A DNA stretch of 64,000 bases. It comes from CAYSJU01 sp964431495. Its GTDB lineage: Bacteria > Omnitrophota > Gorgyraeia > Tantalellales > Tantalellaceae. The DNA is taken from positions 34,214 to 98,213 of the forward strand of contig CAYSJU010000004.1 in assembly GCA_964431495.1 (NCBI GenBank), written 5' to 3'. Both the position numbers and the translations under genes were made by a program. Shown here in pieces: positions 46,589-56,056 of the stretch (within the stretch, counting starts at the first letter, position 1; each line of letters begins with the position of its first letter). Below the pieces are notes generated by a model. The model ran no database searches. It saw nothing but the letters and a program-made list of their open reading frames with translations, and was not told where the DNA came from.

Positions 46589-47724
46589 AAGATTATTTGA
46601 AGGAACGGGACCGTGCCGGGCTGCTGCGCGGGCTTACCACGGTCAGCCTGAAAAATGACAGCCTTATCCGTGTCGGGGGGAGAGATTTTATAAATTTTTC
46701 CTCAAATGATTATCTGGGGCTGTCCACGCATCCTGATATAATCAACGCGGCAGCAGGATCCGCCGGACCTGTTTTTGGATCATGCGCTTCACGCCTTATG
46801 ACCGGCAGCACAGAGTTTCATTCCAGGCTGGAGGAAAAGACCGCCGCGTTTAAAAGAAAACCCGCCGCCCTGGTGTTCAATTCAGGGTATCAGGCGAACG
46901 TGGGCATTATCAGCGCTTTGTGCGGCAGGGACGATGTCATCTTTTCCGACAAATTGAACCACGCCAGTATTGTTGACGGGATATCGCTTTCCGGAGCAAG
47001 GTTTTTCAGGTTCAGGCATAATGACGCAGCGCATCTTAAAGAACTTTTATCAAAGGAGAGAGGGAAGCACAGGAGGTCTCTTGTAATAACCGAGACAGTG
47101 TTCAGTATGGACGGGGACATAGCGCCGGTTGAAGAGATCGCCGGGCTTAAACGCAAACATGACTCTTTGCTCATGGCCGATGAAGCCCATGCCACGGGTG
47201 TCTTTGGCGAGAGCGGCGGGGGTATCCTTGAGGAAAAAGGAGTCACGGATCTTTGTGATATTGTAATGGGCACGTTCAGCAAGGCCTTGGGCAGTTTCGG
47301 CGCGTATGTGGCGACTTCGGAAAACATGAAAGAATACCTGGTGAACACATGCCGGAGTTTTATATATTCAACCGCGTTGCCGGTTTCTGTAATAAGTGCC
47401 AATATTGCCGCTCTTGACGTGGTTGAAAAAGAAGCTCATCGCAGGGAGACGCTCCTGTCGAATGCGTTGTATTTCAGGGACAGCCTGAGAAAGAAAGGAT
47501 TTGAAGTAAAAGGCGAGTCGCAGATCGTGTCAATGATCATAGGAAAAGATCAAGAGACGGTCCGTATGAGCGAACAGCTTAAGGAAAGAGGATACTGGGT
47601 AACGCCCGTAAGGCCTCCTACAGTTCCGAAAGGCACTTCGCGCCTGAGGATATCTGTCACGTATAACCACACGCGGGACTTGTTGGACAGGTTAGTTGAG
47701 GATATATCGGACATCTGTAAATAG
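46573..47724 (+). CDS. bioF: 8-amino-7-oxononanoate synthase
   Basis: PLP enzyme that condenses pimeloyl-ACP/CoA with alanine. The 383-residue protein has FSSNDYLGLSTHPDI, the MADEAHATGVFG aspartate and the PLP lysine motif GTFSKALGSFG. The start overlaps bioB by 16 nt. Its stop codon (47722-47724) lies in a dispersed repeat copy (47719-47744). Confidence 0.95.
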   Translation: MERKIKDYLKERDRAGLLRGLTTVSLKNDSLIRVGGRDFINFSSNDYLGLSTHPDIINAAAGSAGPVFGSCASRLMTGSTEFHSRLEEKTAAFKRKPAALVFNSGYQANVGIISALCGRDDVIFSDKLNHASIVDGISLSGARFFRFRHNDAAHLKELLSKERGKHRRSLVITETVFSMDGDIAPVEEIAGLKRKHDSLLMADEAHATGVFGESGGGILEEKGVTDLCDIVMGTFSKALGSFGAYVATSENMKEYLVNTCRSFIYSTALPVSVISANIAALDVVEKEAHRRETLLSNALYFRDSLRKKGFEVKGESQIVSMIIGKDQETVRMSEQLKERGYWVTPVRPPTVPKGTSRLRISVTYNHTRDLLDRLVEDISDICK

Positions 47725-47744
47725 GTATCTGTCCCTATTTTTTC
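47719..47744 (+). repeat. AAAATAGG...CCTATTTT repeat family, copy at bioF stop
   Basis: AAATAGGTATCTGTCC plus CTATTTTTTC; the bioF TAG stop is within it. It lies inside the biotin operon, so it does not simply end transcription. Confidence 0.75.
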
Positions 47745-47752
47745 GAGGAATA

Positions 47753-48448
47753 ATGAACCGCACGGAATTTAAATATACAGACAGGGGCAGGAAGGACCTG
47801 GCGGTCTTATTGCCCGGATGGGCCTTTGATCACCGGGTTTTTGACCGGCTTGATATTGAATATAACTACCTGGTCCCTTTGAGATTCGGACTGGAAGATT
47901 TTTGTGAGAGCCTTGAGCGTGCTTTGAACGGGAGTGAATGCACGCTGATCGGATGGTCCTTTGGCGGAGTAGTGGGTGCGGGTTTTCTGGCGCGGCATCC
48001 CGGTCTGGTGAAAAGGGCCATATTCGCCGGGATCAAAGAAAACTACCCGTCAGATCAGACGGAGAAGATGAAGACTTATTTGAGGAGAAATAGAGAGAAC
48101 TATCTAAAGGGATTTTACCGCAGATGTTTAAGGGGGCATAATGCCGGAGAAAGAACCTGGTATAATTCATGCCTCGCGGATTTCTATCTTAGAAATATGG
48201 ATGCCGGCGTTCTGTCAGAACAGCTTGATCATCTCAGCGGCAATCCATTGCCTGTCAATGAATTGATGCAGCATGAAGATAAGGTCATTTTTACGCGCGG
48301 GACAGGAGACGCGGTGATCCCATTGGAAGAAACCCGTTCGTTAAGACAGAAATTCCCAAAAAGCTGTTTCATGGATATGGAGAACACCGGTCATTTGAGT
48401 TTTCTTCATCCCGCGTTCAAATATTTAGCGGACAGTTATGTCGCATAA
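47753..48448 (+). CDS. BioH/BioG-like alpha/beta hydrolase (pimeloyl-ACP methyl ester esterase)
   Basis: A 231-residue alpha/beta hydrolase with nucleophile serine in GWSFGG, aspartate in GTGDAVIP and histidine in NTGHLSF. Operon position between bioF and bioC is that of the esterase that removes the methyl group of pimeloyl-ACP methyl ester at the end of the BioC route. It is shorter than E. coli BioH (256 aa) and closer in length to BioG/BioV-type enzymes; the class is not certain. ATG 47753 has a CGAGGAA site. bioC overlaps its end by 11 nt. Confidence 0.8.
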   Translation: MNRTEFKYTDRGRKDLAVLLPGWAFDHRVFDRLDIEYNYLVPLRFGLEDFCESLERALNGSECTLIGWSFGGVVGAGFLARHPGLVKRAIFAGIKENYPSDQTEKMKTYLRRNRENYLKGFYRRCLRGHNAGERTWYNSCLADFYLRNMDAGVLSEQLDHLSGNPLPVNELMQHEDKVIFTRGTGDAVIPLEETRSLRQKFPKSCFMDMENTGHLSFLHPAFKYLADSYVA

Positions 48449-49223
48449 AGATATTATAAAACGGAATTTTTCAAAAAACGCCCGTTATTATGACAGGCAT
48501 TCGGGGATACAGGCCGAATGCGCAAAAAGGCTCATCGACTCCATTCTGGGAGAAAAATTTTATAACATACTTGAGATAGGTTGCGGCACCGGGACATATA
48601 CGCGGTTACTGTGTGAAGAATATGAGAACGCGCGGATAACCGCTGTTGATATTTCCCTGGAGATGGTGGAGAAGGCAAGAAAGAGGCTGAAAGACAGGCC
48701 TCCATGTTTTGTGGTGGCGGACGCGGAACATCTTGAACTGGACCAGAAGTTCGACCTTATTACGTCCAACGCGAGCCTTCAATGGCTGGAGCATCCGGAC
48801 GGGACTTTCAGCCGCCTTGCCCGATCACTTTCGGATAACGGTGTGTTGTGCTTTTCCATCTATGGGCCGGAGACTTTTGTGGAATTTGAGGCGGTTCTTA
48901 GAGAATTCTTCGGGAAGGACCGGTGGCTGAGTTCAGCCGGCTTTCTTTCGGATAATATCCTGAAAAATTCAGTGGGAAGACATTTTGACAATTTTGACAT
49001 TCAAGAAGAAAGCTTCAATGTGAACTTTCCGTCTCTTCTGGAGTTCCTGCAGGATATAAAGCGCAGCGGGGCCCGGGGTTACGGCCTGGCCGGAGATATA
49101 TATCTTGGCAAGGGCATGATAAAGCGCCTGGAGGAGATCTACATCGGGAAGTTCGGAGGCATATCGGCAACCCACCATATTTATTTTTGTAAGGCTTTAA
49201 AAACAAAGGGCTTATATGCATAA
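48438..49223 (+). CDS. bioC: Malonyl-ACP O-methyltransferase
   Basis: SAM-dependent methyltransferase that starts pimeloyl synthesis by methylating malonyl-ACP. The 261-residue protein has the SAM-binding motif LEIGCGTGTYTRLL and SNASLQWLEHPDG, a segment typical of BioC. Length fits. It begins 11 nt inside the upstream hydrolase and overlaps bioD by 8 nt. Confidence 0.92.
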   Translation: MSHKDIIKRNFSKNARYYDRHSGIQAECAKRLIDSILGEKFYNILEIGCGTGTYTRLLCEEYENARITAVDISLEMVEKARKRLKDRPPCFVVADAEHLELDQKFDLITSNASLQWLEHPDGTFSRLARSLSDNGVLCFSIYGPETFVEFEAVLREFFGKDRWLSSAGFLSDNILKNSVGRHFDNFDIQEESFNVNFPSLLEFLQDIKRSGARGYGLAGDIYLGKGMIKRLEEIYIGKFGGISATHHIYFCKALKTKGLYA

Positions 49224-49938
49224 AAAATCCGTTTTTGTGACCGGGACAGATACCGGGGTAGGCAAAACTCTGGTCACAGGGCTTTTAGGCCGGTTTTTTT
49301 CTGAAAGAGGGGTCAGACCCGTGCCGCAAAAATGGATACAGACGGGCTCGAGCGGATCTTCTGAAGATATTGCCTCGCATCTGAATCTTATGGGAAAAAC
49401 AAAAAGGGAATTTGAAGATCATCTCCGGCACATGGCGCCATACGTTCTCAATTTTCCATCATCGCCGCACCTTTCAGCCCGGCTCGAACAAAAGACCATA
49501 GATGTTGAGAAAATACTGGGATCCTTTCGTGTCCTGGAAGACAGGTTCGACGCCGTCATAGTTGAAGGGACCGGAGGCCTGATGGTCCCGATCGACCATG
49601 AAAAAACAGTAGTGGATATCTGGAAGAAGACCGGGCTCCCGGCAGTGGTAGTCGCGGAAAACAGACTGGGAGCCATAAACCAGACAATATTGACAGTTGA
49701 AGCCTTGAAGAAGAGAGATATCAGTATACTGGGGATCGTGTTCAACCAGGTCTCAAAGCGGGAAAACGAAGCCGTGCTAAAGGACAACCCCGTTATAGTA
49801 AGCGAACTTACCGGGGAGGAGGTCCTTTGCAGCTTGCCTTACAGCGAAGACCACGATGACCTTTACCGTATGTTCGCCCCGGCCGGCCGGATAATACTTG
49901 ATAAACTGAGAAAAAGGGATAAGGATGGAAAAAACTGA
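49216..49938 (+). CDS. bioD: Dethiobiotin synthetase
   Basis: ATP-dependent carboxylation of diaminopelargonic acid. The 240-residue P-loop protein has GTDTGVGKT (10-18), the substrate lysine in PQKWIQTGSS and the EGTGGLMVP motif. It overlaps bioA by 14 nt. A GGGGTCAGACCC run at 49311-49322 is coding (GVRP) and not a repeat insertion. Confidence 0.93.
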   Translation: MHKKSVFVTGTDTGVGKTLVTGLLGRFFSERGVRPVPQKWIQTGSSGSSEDIASHLNLMGKTKREFEDHLRHMAPYVLNFPSSPHLSARLEQKTIDVEKILGSFRVLEDRFDAVIVEGTGGLMVPIDHEKTVVDIWKKTGLPAVVVAENRLGAINQTILTVEALKKRDISILGIVFNQVSKRENEAVLKDNPVIVSELTGEEVLCSLPYSEDHDDLYRMFAPAGRIILDKLRKRDKDGKN

Positions 49939-51265
49939 ATTAATAAAAAAAGACATGGAATTCGTGTGGCATCCTTATACCCAGATGAAGGATTGCGAGA
50001 ACATGCCGCCTATACCCGTCAAGGAAGCGAAAGGGGTCAAGCTGTATGATTATGACGGCAATTATTACTATGACACCATTTCCAGCTGGTGGTGCAATGT
50101 GCACGGCCACGGGCACCCGGCTATTATCGGCGCTATAAAGGAGCAGCTGGATTCTCTCGAACACGTGCTGTTCGCCGGGTTTACCCATGCCCCGGCAGTA
50201 AAGCTTTCGGAAAAGCTGGTGGAGATAACCCCGTCGGACCTTACAAAGGCGTTCTTTTCAGATAACGGCTCAACCGCGGTCGAGGTGGCGCTTAAGATGT
50301 CTTTCCAGTACTGGAAAAATACAGGAAAAAAGAGAAAAGAGAGATTCCTTTCCCTTGATATGTCATATCACGGGGATACTGTCGGCGCCATGAGCGTCAG
50401 CGGTGTTGATCTCTTCAACAAGACCTTTGAACCGCTTTTCTTTAAGGGGTACAAAGCCCCGACCCCGTATTGTTACCGTTGTCCGGTCTCAAAGGAAAGG
50501 GGGGACTGTTCGATAGAATGTCTGGAAAAAATGGAGGAGATACTCAGGGATAAGGCGGAAGAGATCGCGGCCATTGTATTAGAACCACTTCTTCTTGGCG
50601 CCGGAGGAATGATAGTTTACCCCGTAGAATATCTGAAAGGCGTGTGGGAGCTTTCGCGCAGGTACGATGTTCATCTGATACTCGATGAAGTGGCCACCGG
50701 TTTTGGCAGAACGGGAAAGATGTTCGCCTGTGAGCATGCCGGGATCCAGCCCGACTTTATGTGCCTTTCCAAGGGCATTACCTCCGGGTATCTGCCGATG
50801 GGAGTGACACTGACCACAGAGGCGGTTTACAAGGCCTTTTACGCGGAACATGAGGAATTGAAAACGTTTTATCATGGACACACCTATACGGCAAATCCCA
50901 TAGCCTGTGCCGCAGCATTAAGCAGCATTGATCTGTTTGAAAAAGAAAATTCACTGGAGAGAGCGGCTGAGATAAACGATATGCTTAAGTCTTTTCTGGA
51001 GAGCGTATCAGCTCTTCCCGCGGTCGGGGACACCCGCTGTATCGGTGTTGTGGGCGCGATCGAGCTTGTTAAGGACAAGGGTACGAAAGAACCTTTCAGC
51101 ATAAAGGAAAGGATCGGACTGGAGATCTACAGGCGCGGGCTTTCAAAAAAGTTGCTTCTGCGGCCTTTGGGCAATATTATTTATCTTTTTCTGCCTTTGT
51201 GTGTGACCCGGTCCGAGATGGAAGATATATTCCAGCGCGGCCAGGAGGTCCTGCGCGAAATATAG
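49925..51265 (+). CDS. bioA: Adenosylmethionine-8-amino-7-oxononanoate aminotransferase
   Basis: PLP aminotransferase using SAM as amino donor. The 446-residue protein has HPYTQMKDCENMPPIPV at the N-terminus, SSWWCNVHGHGHPAI, the DEVATGFGRTG aspartate and the LSKGITSGYLPM lysine. It completes the pathway with bioB, F, C and D. No bioW or bioZ is present, in line with the BioC route. Confidence 0.95.
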   Translation: MEKTELIKKDMEFVWHPYTQMKDCENMPPIPVKEAKGVKLYDYDGNYYYDTISSWWCNVHGHGHPAIIGAIKEQLDSLEHVLFAGFTHAPAVKLSEKLVEITPSDLTKAFFSDNGSTAVEVALKMSFQYWKNTGKKRKERFLSLDMSYHGDTVGAMSVSGVDLFNKTFEPLFFKGYKAPTPYCYRCPVSKERGDCSIECLEKMEEILRDKAEEIAAIVLEPLLLGAGGMIVYPVEYLKGVWELSRRYDVHLILDEVATGFGRTGKMFACEHAGIQPDFMCLSKGITSGYLPMGVTLTTEAVYKAFYAEHEELKTFYHGHTYTANPIACAAALSSIDLFEKENSLERAAEINDMLKSFLESVSALPAVGDTRCIGVVGAIELVKDKGTKEPFSIKERIGLEIYRRGLSKKLLLRPLGNIIYLFLPLCVTRSEMEDIFQRGQEVLREI

Positions 51266-51316
51266 GCTGGTTTTTTGGGACGTTTGGCTGTAAACTGAAT
51301 TTATCGGAGGTTGATC

Positions 51317-51892
51317 ATGGGAATAAGAACGGGAAAAGGGGATACGGGATTTACTGATCTATTGTTCCAGAAGAGGATAAGCAAGGACAGTCCGGACACG
51401 CGAGCCATGGGTGACCTGGATGAACTTAATTCATTTCTCGGTCTTGTAAAGGTCAAGATGAAGGGCCGTAAGGACAGGGAGATGATCGAAAAGATACAGC
51501 GGACCATCCATGTTATCGCCTCTGAGATAGCAGTGGGTTCTGAAAAAAAGAAAAAGTCCGGTCCTTTGCTCAGCAGCATGGATACTGACTGGATCGAGGG
51601 ACTGATCTACGAATTTGAAACAAAGACAGACGTTAAAAGCCATTTTTATCTGCCGGGTGACAGCGAACTGACCGCTTTTATAAATATAGCGAGAACCGTG
51701 ACCAGGAGGGCCGAACGCAGCGTTGTGGAGCTCTTCCGGAAGGAGAGAGAGAAGAACCGGCACATCCTTTCTTACCTGAACTGCCTTTCCGACGTGCTGT
51801 TCATAATGGCAAGGAAAAAGATAAAACATAAAAGAAAAAAGGGAAAAGCCGCGGCAAAAGGCAGTAAGAGGAGGAAGAGCAGGCGTGGATAA
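51317..51892 (+). CDS. PduO-type cob(I)alamin adenosyltransferase
   Basis: A 191-residue helical ATP-binding protein with the family signatures GKGDTGFTD (N-terminal ATP site), RAMGDLDELNSFLG and RTVTRRAERSVV. It forms adenosylcobalamin. The last 25 residues are an unusual Lys/Arg tail (KKIKHKRKKGKAAAK). ATG 51317 follows CGGAGG; the TTG at 51311 is less likely. lpd overlaps its end by 8 nt. Separated from bioA by 51 nt. Confidence 0.88.
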   Translation: MGIRTGKGDTGFTDLLFQKRISKDSPDTRAMGDLDELNSFLGLVKVKMKGRKDREMIEKIQRTIHVIASEIAVGSEKKKKSGPLLSSMDTDWIEGLIYEFETKTDVKSHFYLPGDSELTAFINIARTVTRRAERSVVELFRKEREKNRHILSYLNCLSDVLFIMARKKIKHKRKKGKAAAKGSKRRKSRRG

Positions 51893-53291
51893 ACAGTATG
51901 ATTATCTGATACTGGGGAGCGGCCCGGCAGGGTATGTTTCGGCCATACGGGCGGCTCAATCAGGATTAAAGGTCGCGGTAGTTGAAAAAGACCCGGAGAT
52001 GTTCGGTGGGGTATGTCTCAATGAGGGGTGTATTCCCGCCAAGTCATTGTTCCACAGCGCTGAAATCATAGATACTGTCAGGAAGAATTGGGATATTTGC
52101 GGACTGAAGTGTGAGCCGGGCAGTATAGATATGTCCAGGATGGTCGCGAAAAGCCGTGAAGCAAGAGAGCAGCTTTGTAAAGGGCTTTCTTTTCTGTTCA
52201 GCAAGAACGGGATCGAGATCATATACGGGACAGGCTGTTTTGTGGACAGGGAAACCGTGTCAATAACAGGGGTCGGCGGTGAACAGGTCCTGGTAAAGGC
52301 GAAGAAGTTCCTGATATCCACAGGATCCGGACCGAAGGTCTTGCCCGGGGTCCCGGTTGACGGAAAGATCGTCATAACAAGTTCCGAAGCCATAAGGCTT
52401 GATAATATTCCGGAGAATATTCTGATAGTCGGAGCAGGAGCCATAGGCATTGAGTTCGCGAGTTTTTTTAATATCCTTGGATCGAAAACAACCCTGGTCG
52501 AGATGGGACAGACAGTGCTTCCTCTGGAGGACAAAGAGGTGGGGAAGCGTATGAAGTCGATCTCGAAACAGAACGGCATAGAGGTCCTTACCGGCAGCAT
52601 TGTTGAGAAAGTCAGCACTGGAAATGGCGCGGCAGAAGTGGTCATCAATTTTCAGGACAACAGAAAAGACGGGACATATGAAAAGGTCCTGATCGCCACG
52701 GGCCGTGTTCCAGCGGTTTCCGGCATCGGGATCGATAAGCTCGGCATGGATATGGATGAAAAAGGATTTATCAGGGTGGATACACGGATGCGGACGAGTG
52801 TGGAGAATATATACGCGGCCGGGGACGTTGTGAACTCTCCGATGCTTGCGCACGTGGCTTATGCTGAAGGAGAAGTGGCCGCGGTATCAGCAGCCGGCAA
52901 AGAGGCATACCCGGTGGATTACGGGTGCATCCCCAACGCCGTATATTCCAATATCAGGGCCGCGAGCGTGGGAGCGAACGAGGAACAGCTGAAGTCCGGT
53001 GGTGTCGCGTATAAGGCGGGCAAACAGTTTTTCAAGTCAAACGGCCGGGCAGTGGCCAATTCCCGGACCGAGGGTTTTATTAAGGTCCTGGCCCAGGCGG
53101 AGACGCGCAAGCTCCTCGGGGCGCATATCGTGGGATATGAGGCGGATGAACTTATCCATGAATTCGCGCTGGCAAAGAGAATGAGCCTCACAGTCGATGA
53201 TATAGGAAGAACGGTTCACGCTCATCCCACTTTTTCAGAAACAGCGGTTGATGCCTGCAGGTCTGTTTTCGGGAAGCCTGTCCATGGGTAA
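51885..53291 (+). CDS. lpd: Dihydrolipoamide dehydrogenase
   Basis: A 468-residue FAD/NAD disulfide oxidoreductase. The active site GGVCLNEGCIPAK, the FAD motif GSGPAGYVSAI, and the catalytic base HAHPTFSET near the C-terminus are all intact. In other organisms it serves 2-oxoacid dehydrogenases or glycine cleavage; no such genes are in the window. GTG 51885 overlaps the previous gene. Confidence 0.93.
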   Translation: MDKQYDYLILGSGPAGYVSAIRAAQSGLKVAVVEKDPEMFGGVCLNEGCIPAKSLFHSAEIIDTVRKNWDICGLKCEPGSIDMSRMVAKSREAREQLCKGLSFLFSKNGIEIIYGTGCFVDRETVSITGVGGEQVLVKAKKFLISTGSGPKVLPGVPVDGKIVITSSEAIRLDNIPENILIVGAGAIGIEFASFFNILGSKTTLVEMGQTVLPLEDKEVGKRMKSISKQNGIEVLTGSIVEKVSTGNGAAEVVINFQDNRKDGTYEKVLIATGRVPAVSGIGIDKLGMDMDEKGFIRVDTRMRTSVENIYAAGDVVNSPMLAHVAYAEGEVAAVSAAGKEAYPVDYGCIPNAVYSNIRAASVGANEEQLKSGGVAYKAGKQFFKSNGRAVANSRTEGFIKVLAQAETRKLLGAHIVGYEADELIHEFALAKRMSLTVDDIGRTVHAHPTFSETAVDACRSVFGKPVHG

Positions 53292-53302
53292 TTTGAAAAA
53301 CA

Positions 53303-53331
53303 GGAAAAATAGGTCGCTGTCCCTATTTTTC
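53303..53331 (+). repeat. AAAATAGG...CCTATTTT repeat family, copy after lpd
   Basis: GGAAAAATAGGTCGCTGTC then CCTATTTTTC, palindromic arms as in the family consensus; 11 nt after the lpd stop. Confidence 0.8.
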
Positions 53332-53350
53332 TCTATTAATCGGGGGGCAT

Positions 53351-54367
53351 ATGCGCCATAAGGCCATGCTGTGGGAAGCCATTGACAATAATGCGGTTCA
53401 CTGTTACCTGTGTTCGCATCATTGCAGGATCACGGAAGGGGATTACGGCTTTTGCGGCATGAGACAGAATATTAAAGGGGAACTTTTCACGTACGCTTAT
53501 GGCGAGGTAATAGCGGGTCACATTGACCCCATCGAAAAGAAACCTCTTTACCACTTTCTGCCGGGTTCTTCCGCATTTTCCATCGCGACCATAGGATGCA
53601 ATTTCCAGTGCCCTTATTGCCAGAACTGGACCATCTCGCAGAAGTCACAAAAGGACGGCGGCGTTGAGAGCGCCAGGATCACTCCCGAAGAGGTCGTTCG
53701 GCAAGCGAGGCAAAACAACTGCCGTAGCATTTCATATACTTATACCGAACCCACGATATTCTTTGAATACGCTTACGATACCGCGAAGCTCGCGAAGGAG
53801 AACGGACTCTATAACAATTTTGTGACAAACGGGTACATGACGAAAGAAGCCATAGAGACGATCAGGCCCTATCTTGACGCCGCTAACGTGGACCTGAAGT
53901 CCTTTAACGACGAATTTTACCGGGAGGTCTGCAAAGGGTCCTTGCAGCCGGTCCTTGATTCCATACAGAACATGAAAAAAGCCGGGATATGGGTGGAGGC
54001 GACAACATTGATAATCCCCGGGCAGAACGATTCAGAGGAAGAATTGAGGAACATAGCGGGATTCCTGGCAAAAACGGGAAACGAGATCCCCTGGCACATA
54101 AGCCGTTATCATCCCGATTATAAATATACAAGCCCCGGCCCCACACCGCTGGGGACCATGGAAAAGGCTATGACTATAGGTAAAGAAGAGGGGCTTAAAT
54201 ACGTGTATCTCGGCAATGTGTATCAGGAAGGCGGCGATACCTTGTGCCCGGGATGCGGGGCCTCACTTATTGAAAGAGACGGCTTTTCTGCCCGCAAGAG
54301 CGCGGATCTTACGGAAGAAGGAAAGTGCCGCAAGTGCGGAAGCATTATCGAGGGTATCTGGAGGTAG
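53351..54367 (+). CDS. amrS: AmmeMemoRadiSam system radical SAM enzyme AmrS (cytosolic)
   Basis: A 338-residue radical SAM protein without a signal sequence. N-terminal cysteines C18, C21, C25 and C35, radical SAM motif C83-x3-C87-x2-C90 (GCNFQCPYC), and a C-terminal zinc-ribbon-like motif (CPGCGA...CRKCGS) are present, as in the other copy at 36948. The two copies share long stretches such as CQNWTISQ. It stands alone among non-related genes; the MEMO1-AMMECR1 protein at 11838 is the expected functional partner. Confidence 0.92.
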   Translation: MRHKAMLWEAIDNNAVHCYLCSHHCRITEGDYGFCGMRQNIKGELFTYAYGEVIAGHIDPIEKKPLYHFLPGSSAFSIATIGCNFQCPYCQNWTISQKSQKDGGVESARITPEEVVRQARQNNCRSISYTYTEPTIFFEYAYDTAKLAKENGLYNNFVTNGYMTKEAIETIRPYLDAANVDLKSFNDEFYREVCKGSLQPVLDSIQNMKKAGIWVEATTLIIPGQNDSEEELRNIAGFLAKTGNEIPWHISRYHPDYKYTSPGPTPLGTMEKAMTIGKEEGLKYVYLGNVYQEGGDTLCPGCGASLIERDGFSARKSADLTEEGKCRKCGSIIEGIWR

Positions 54368-54403
54368 TTAATAAATGAAGACTTTAACAATGGGGGATGA
54401 GAA

Positions 54404-55585
54404 GTGAAAAAACTCGCGATCACGTTTATTGTTCTTCTGGCAGTGGGAATAGGGGTAATTTATGTTTTCCGGTATAACATATTTCAATACTCTGCCGAAA
54501 CCATTATCAAGAAGAACCTTCCGCCGTATCTCAACATTGACAGCATCACATTTGACTTTAAGAGCGAGATTATGCGGGTGAAGGATCTGGGAATAAAAAA
54601 CCCCAAAGGGTATAAGAATAAATATCTTGCGCGTATAGACAGTATTAACTGCGGTTTCAGGATGAAGGGGAAGAACATACTGGATGGCATCGAGGTCACG
54701 GATATTATAACGGATAAAGCCGTGATCAATATCGAACGCCTTTCAAACGGCCGTATCAACGCGACCGAGATGGGAAATGTCATGGGATCCGGCCAGGCAA
54801 AGAAAGGGGAAAAGAAAAAAGGTAAAAACGGCAAAGAGGATAAATTTGACGTATCAAGGTGGATCAAATTGACCGCTACGGTCAACATCAAGGACGGAAA
54901 AGTCGTCTTTATTGACAATTACAAGTTGTCACGTCCCTATATGTTGACGTTTGATGATATAAACGGGGATCTGGTTATAAGACTGAATGAGGATTACACC
55001 GCTGTTAGATCCGTAGCGAGTGAGGGGACAGGGTATCTTGATGGGGACATGTCTCAGGAAATAAGGTGGAGGATCTCCCTTGATCCCGGGGCCCGGGAAC
55101 TGACAATGTCAAACAGGTTCGAGGTCAGCGGCGTGGATATAACCCTTTTCAAACCGTATTACGATAAATATTCGCCTATCCTGGTGGACGGGGGAAGATG
55201 TTCGGGGACCCTTGTTTTTGACTTTGATAACGGGAACATCGGTTCGATGAACACATTGAGTCTGAAAGATCTGAAATTCAGGGTTAAAGAAAGCAGCTTT
55301 GCCGCGCAGTTCTGGGGAGGTTCCATCCCCGACATTATTAAATATTTGCAGACTTCACCCGGTGAGATAACCTTTGACTTCAAGATAAAAGGAAACATGG
55401 AAGATCCGGAGTTTTATCCCGGACCGGTCGTTAAACAGGCTATCCAGAACATGGTGGTTGATAAAGTGTCCGAATTCATTGAAAAAGCCGCCGGACCGGA
55501 AGAAGGGGAGGGCGGGGAGCAAAGTGACACGCAAAAAGTGATGGGAGCCATAAAAGAGCTGTTAAAAAAGAGAAATCCGGAGTAA
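54404..55585 (+). CDS. AsmA/DUF748-like envelope protein
   Basis: A 393-residue protein with one N-terminal membrane anchor (about 4-23) and a long beta-rich domain. Repeats with the motif NIDSITFDFKSEIMRVKDLGI and DGIEVTDIITDKAVINIERLSN are typical of the AsmA superfamily (DUF748), long lipid-transfer-like periplasmic proteins. A lysine-rich linker (KKGEKKKGKNGKEDK) separates two halves. The C-terminus is acidic. Function is not defined; lipid transport between membranes is the current working idea for the superfamily. Confidence 0.7.
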   Translation: MKKLAITFIVLLAVGIGVIYVFRYNIFQYSAETIIKKNLPPYLNIDSITFDFKSEIMRVKDLGIKNPKGYKNKYLARIDSINCGFRMKGKNILDGIEVTDIITDKAVINIERLSNGRINATEMGNVMGSGQAKKGEKKKGKNGKEDKFDVSRWIKLTATVNIKDGKVVFIDNYKLSRPYMLTFDDINGDLVIRLNEDYTAVRSVASEGTGYLDGDMSQEIRWRISLDPGARELTMSNRFEVSGVDITLFKPYYDKYSPILVDGGRCSGTLVFDFDNGNIGSMNTLSLKDLKFRVKESSFAAQFWGGSIPDIIKYLQTSPGEITFDFKIKGNMEDPEFYPGPVVKQAIQNMVVDKVSEFIEKAAGPEEGEGGEQSDTQKVMGAIKELLKKRNPE

Positions 55586-55612
55586 CGGTCCGGGAAAAGG
55601 AAGGGAGACATC

Positions 55613-55978
55613 ATGTACCTTTTAGCTAAAATTATAGCAGTGGTGCTCATTGTGGCCGGTTCTGTTATGATGTTGCGGTCAGAGTTCATAAAAAGAATAA
55701 TGGACTACATGAAGGAAGGTTCCAGGATTTACGCCGTTGGCGTCATAAGGATCATTGTGGGCCTCATACTTATGACCGTTTCTTTTGAGAGCCGGATAGT
55801 ATGGGTCGTTTTTATTATCGGCCTGCTCGCGTTGATCGGGGGCGTCCTTATTTTTGTCATGAAAAAGGACAAGATCTTTGAGATCGCGGAAATAATGCTT
55901 GCTAAATCGCCGACAAAATTCAATTTAGTCGGGACCATACCGATGCTTTTCGGTATTTTGTTGTTTTGTGCCCTGTAG
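55613..55978 (+). CDS. Hypothetical small polytopic membrane protein
   Basis: A 121-residue protein with about four hydrophobic segments (residues 5-20, 42-58, 62-82, 103-120). No charged motifs beyond FEIAEIMLAKSP. I recognise no family; length and topology resemble DUF2065-like small inner-membrane proteins. Ribosome site GGAAGGGAGA. It is 27 nt after the AsmA-like gene. Confidence 0.6.
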   Translation: MYLLAKIIAVVLIVAGSVMMLRSEFIKRIMDYMKEGSRIYAVGVIRIIVGLILMTVSFESRIVWVVFIIGLLALIGGVLIFVMKKDKIFEIAEIMLAKSPTKFNLVGTIPMLFGILLFCAL

Positions 55979-56038
55979 GGGCTCGATTTATCGAACGCGA
56001 TGTGCGAACGAATGCAGGGGCTCGATTTGTCGAGCCCC
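55978..56038 (+). repeat. GGGGCTCGATTT direct repeat with hairpin
   Basis: GGGGCTCGATTTATCGA (55978-55994) recurs as GGGGCTCGATTTGTCGA (56017-56033); the second copy continues into GCCCC and forms a 9-bp hairpin (56017-56038). This repeat type occurs as palindromic units in many bacterial genomes. Terminator activity for the membrane-protein gene is possible, although no T-run follows. Confidence 0.7.
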
Positions 56039-56056
56039 GCAGAACGGGAGGCAGGG

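Noticed and set aside
49308..49322. GGGGTCAGACCC in bioD, resembling a dispersed repeat word
   Set aside because: It is in frame and encodes part of the conserved bioD sequence; no palindrome extends beyond it.
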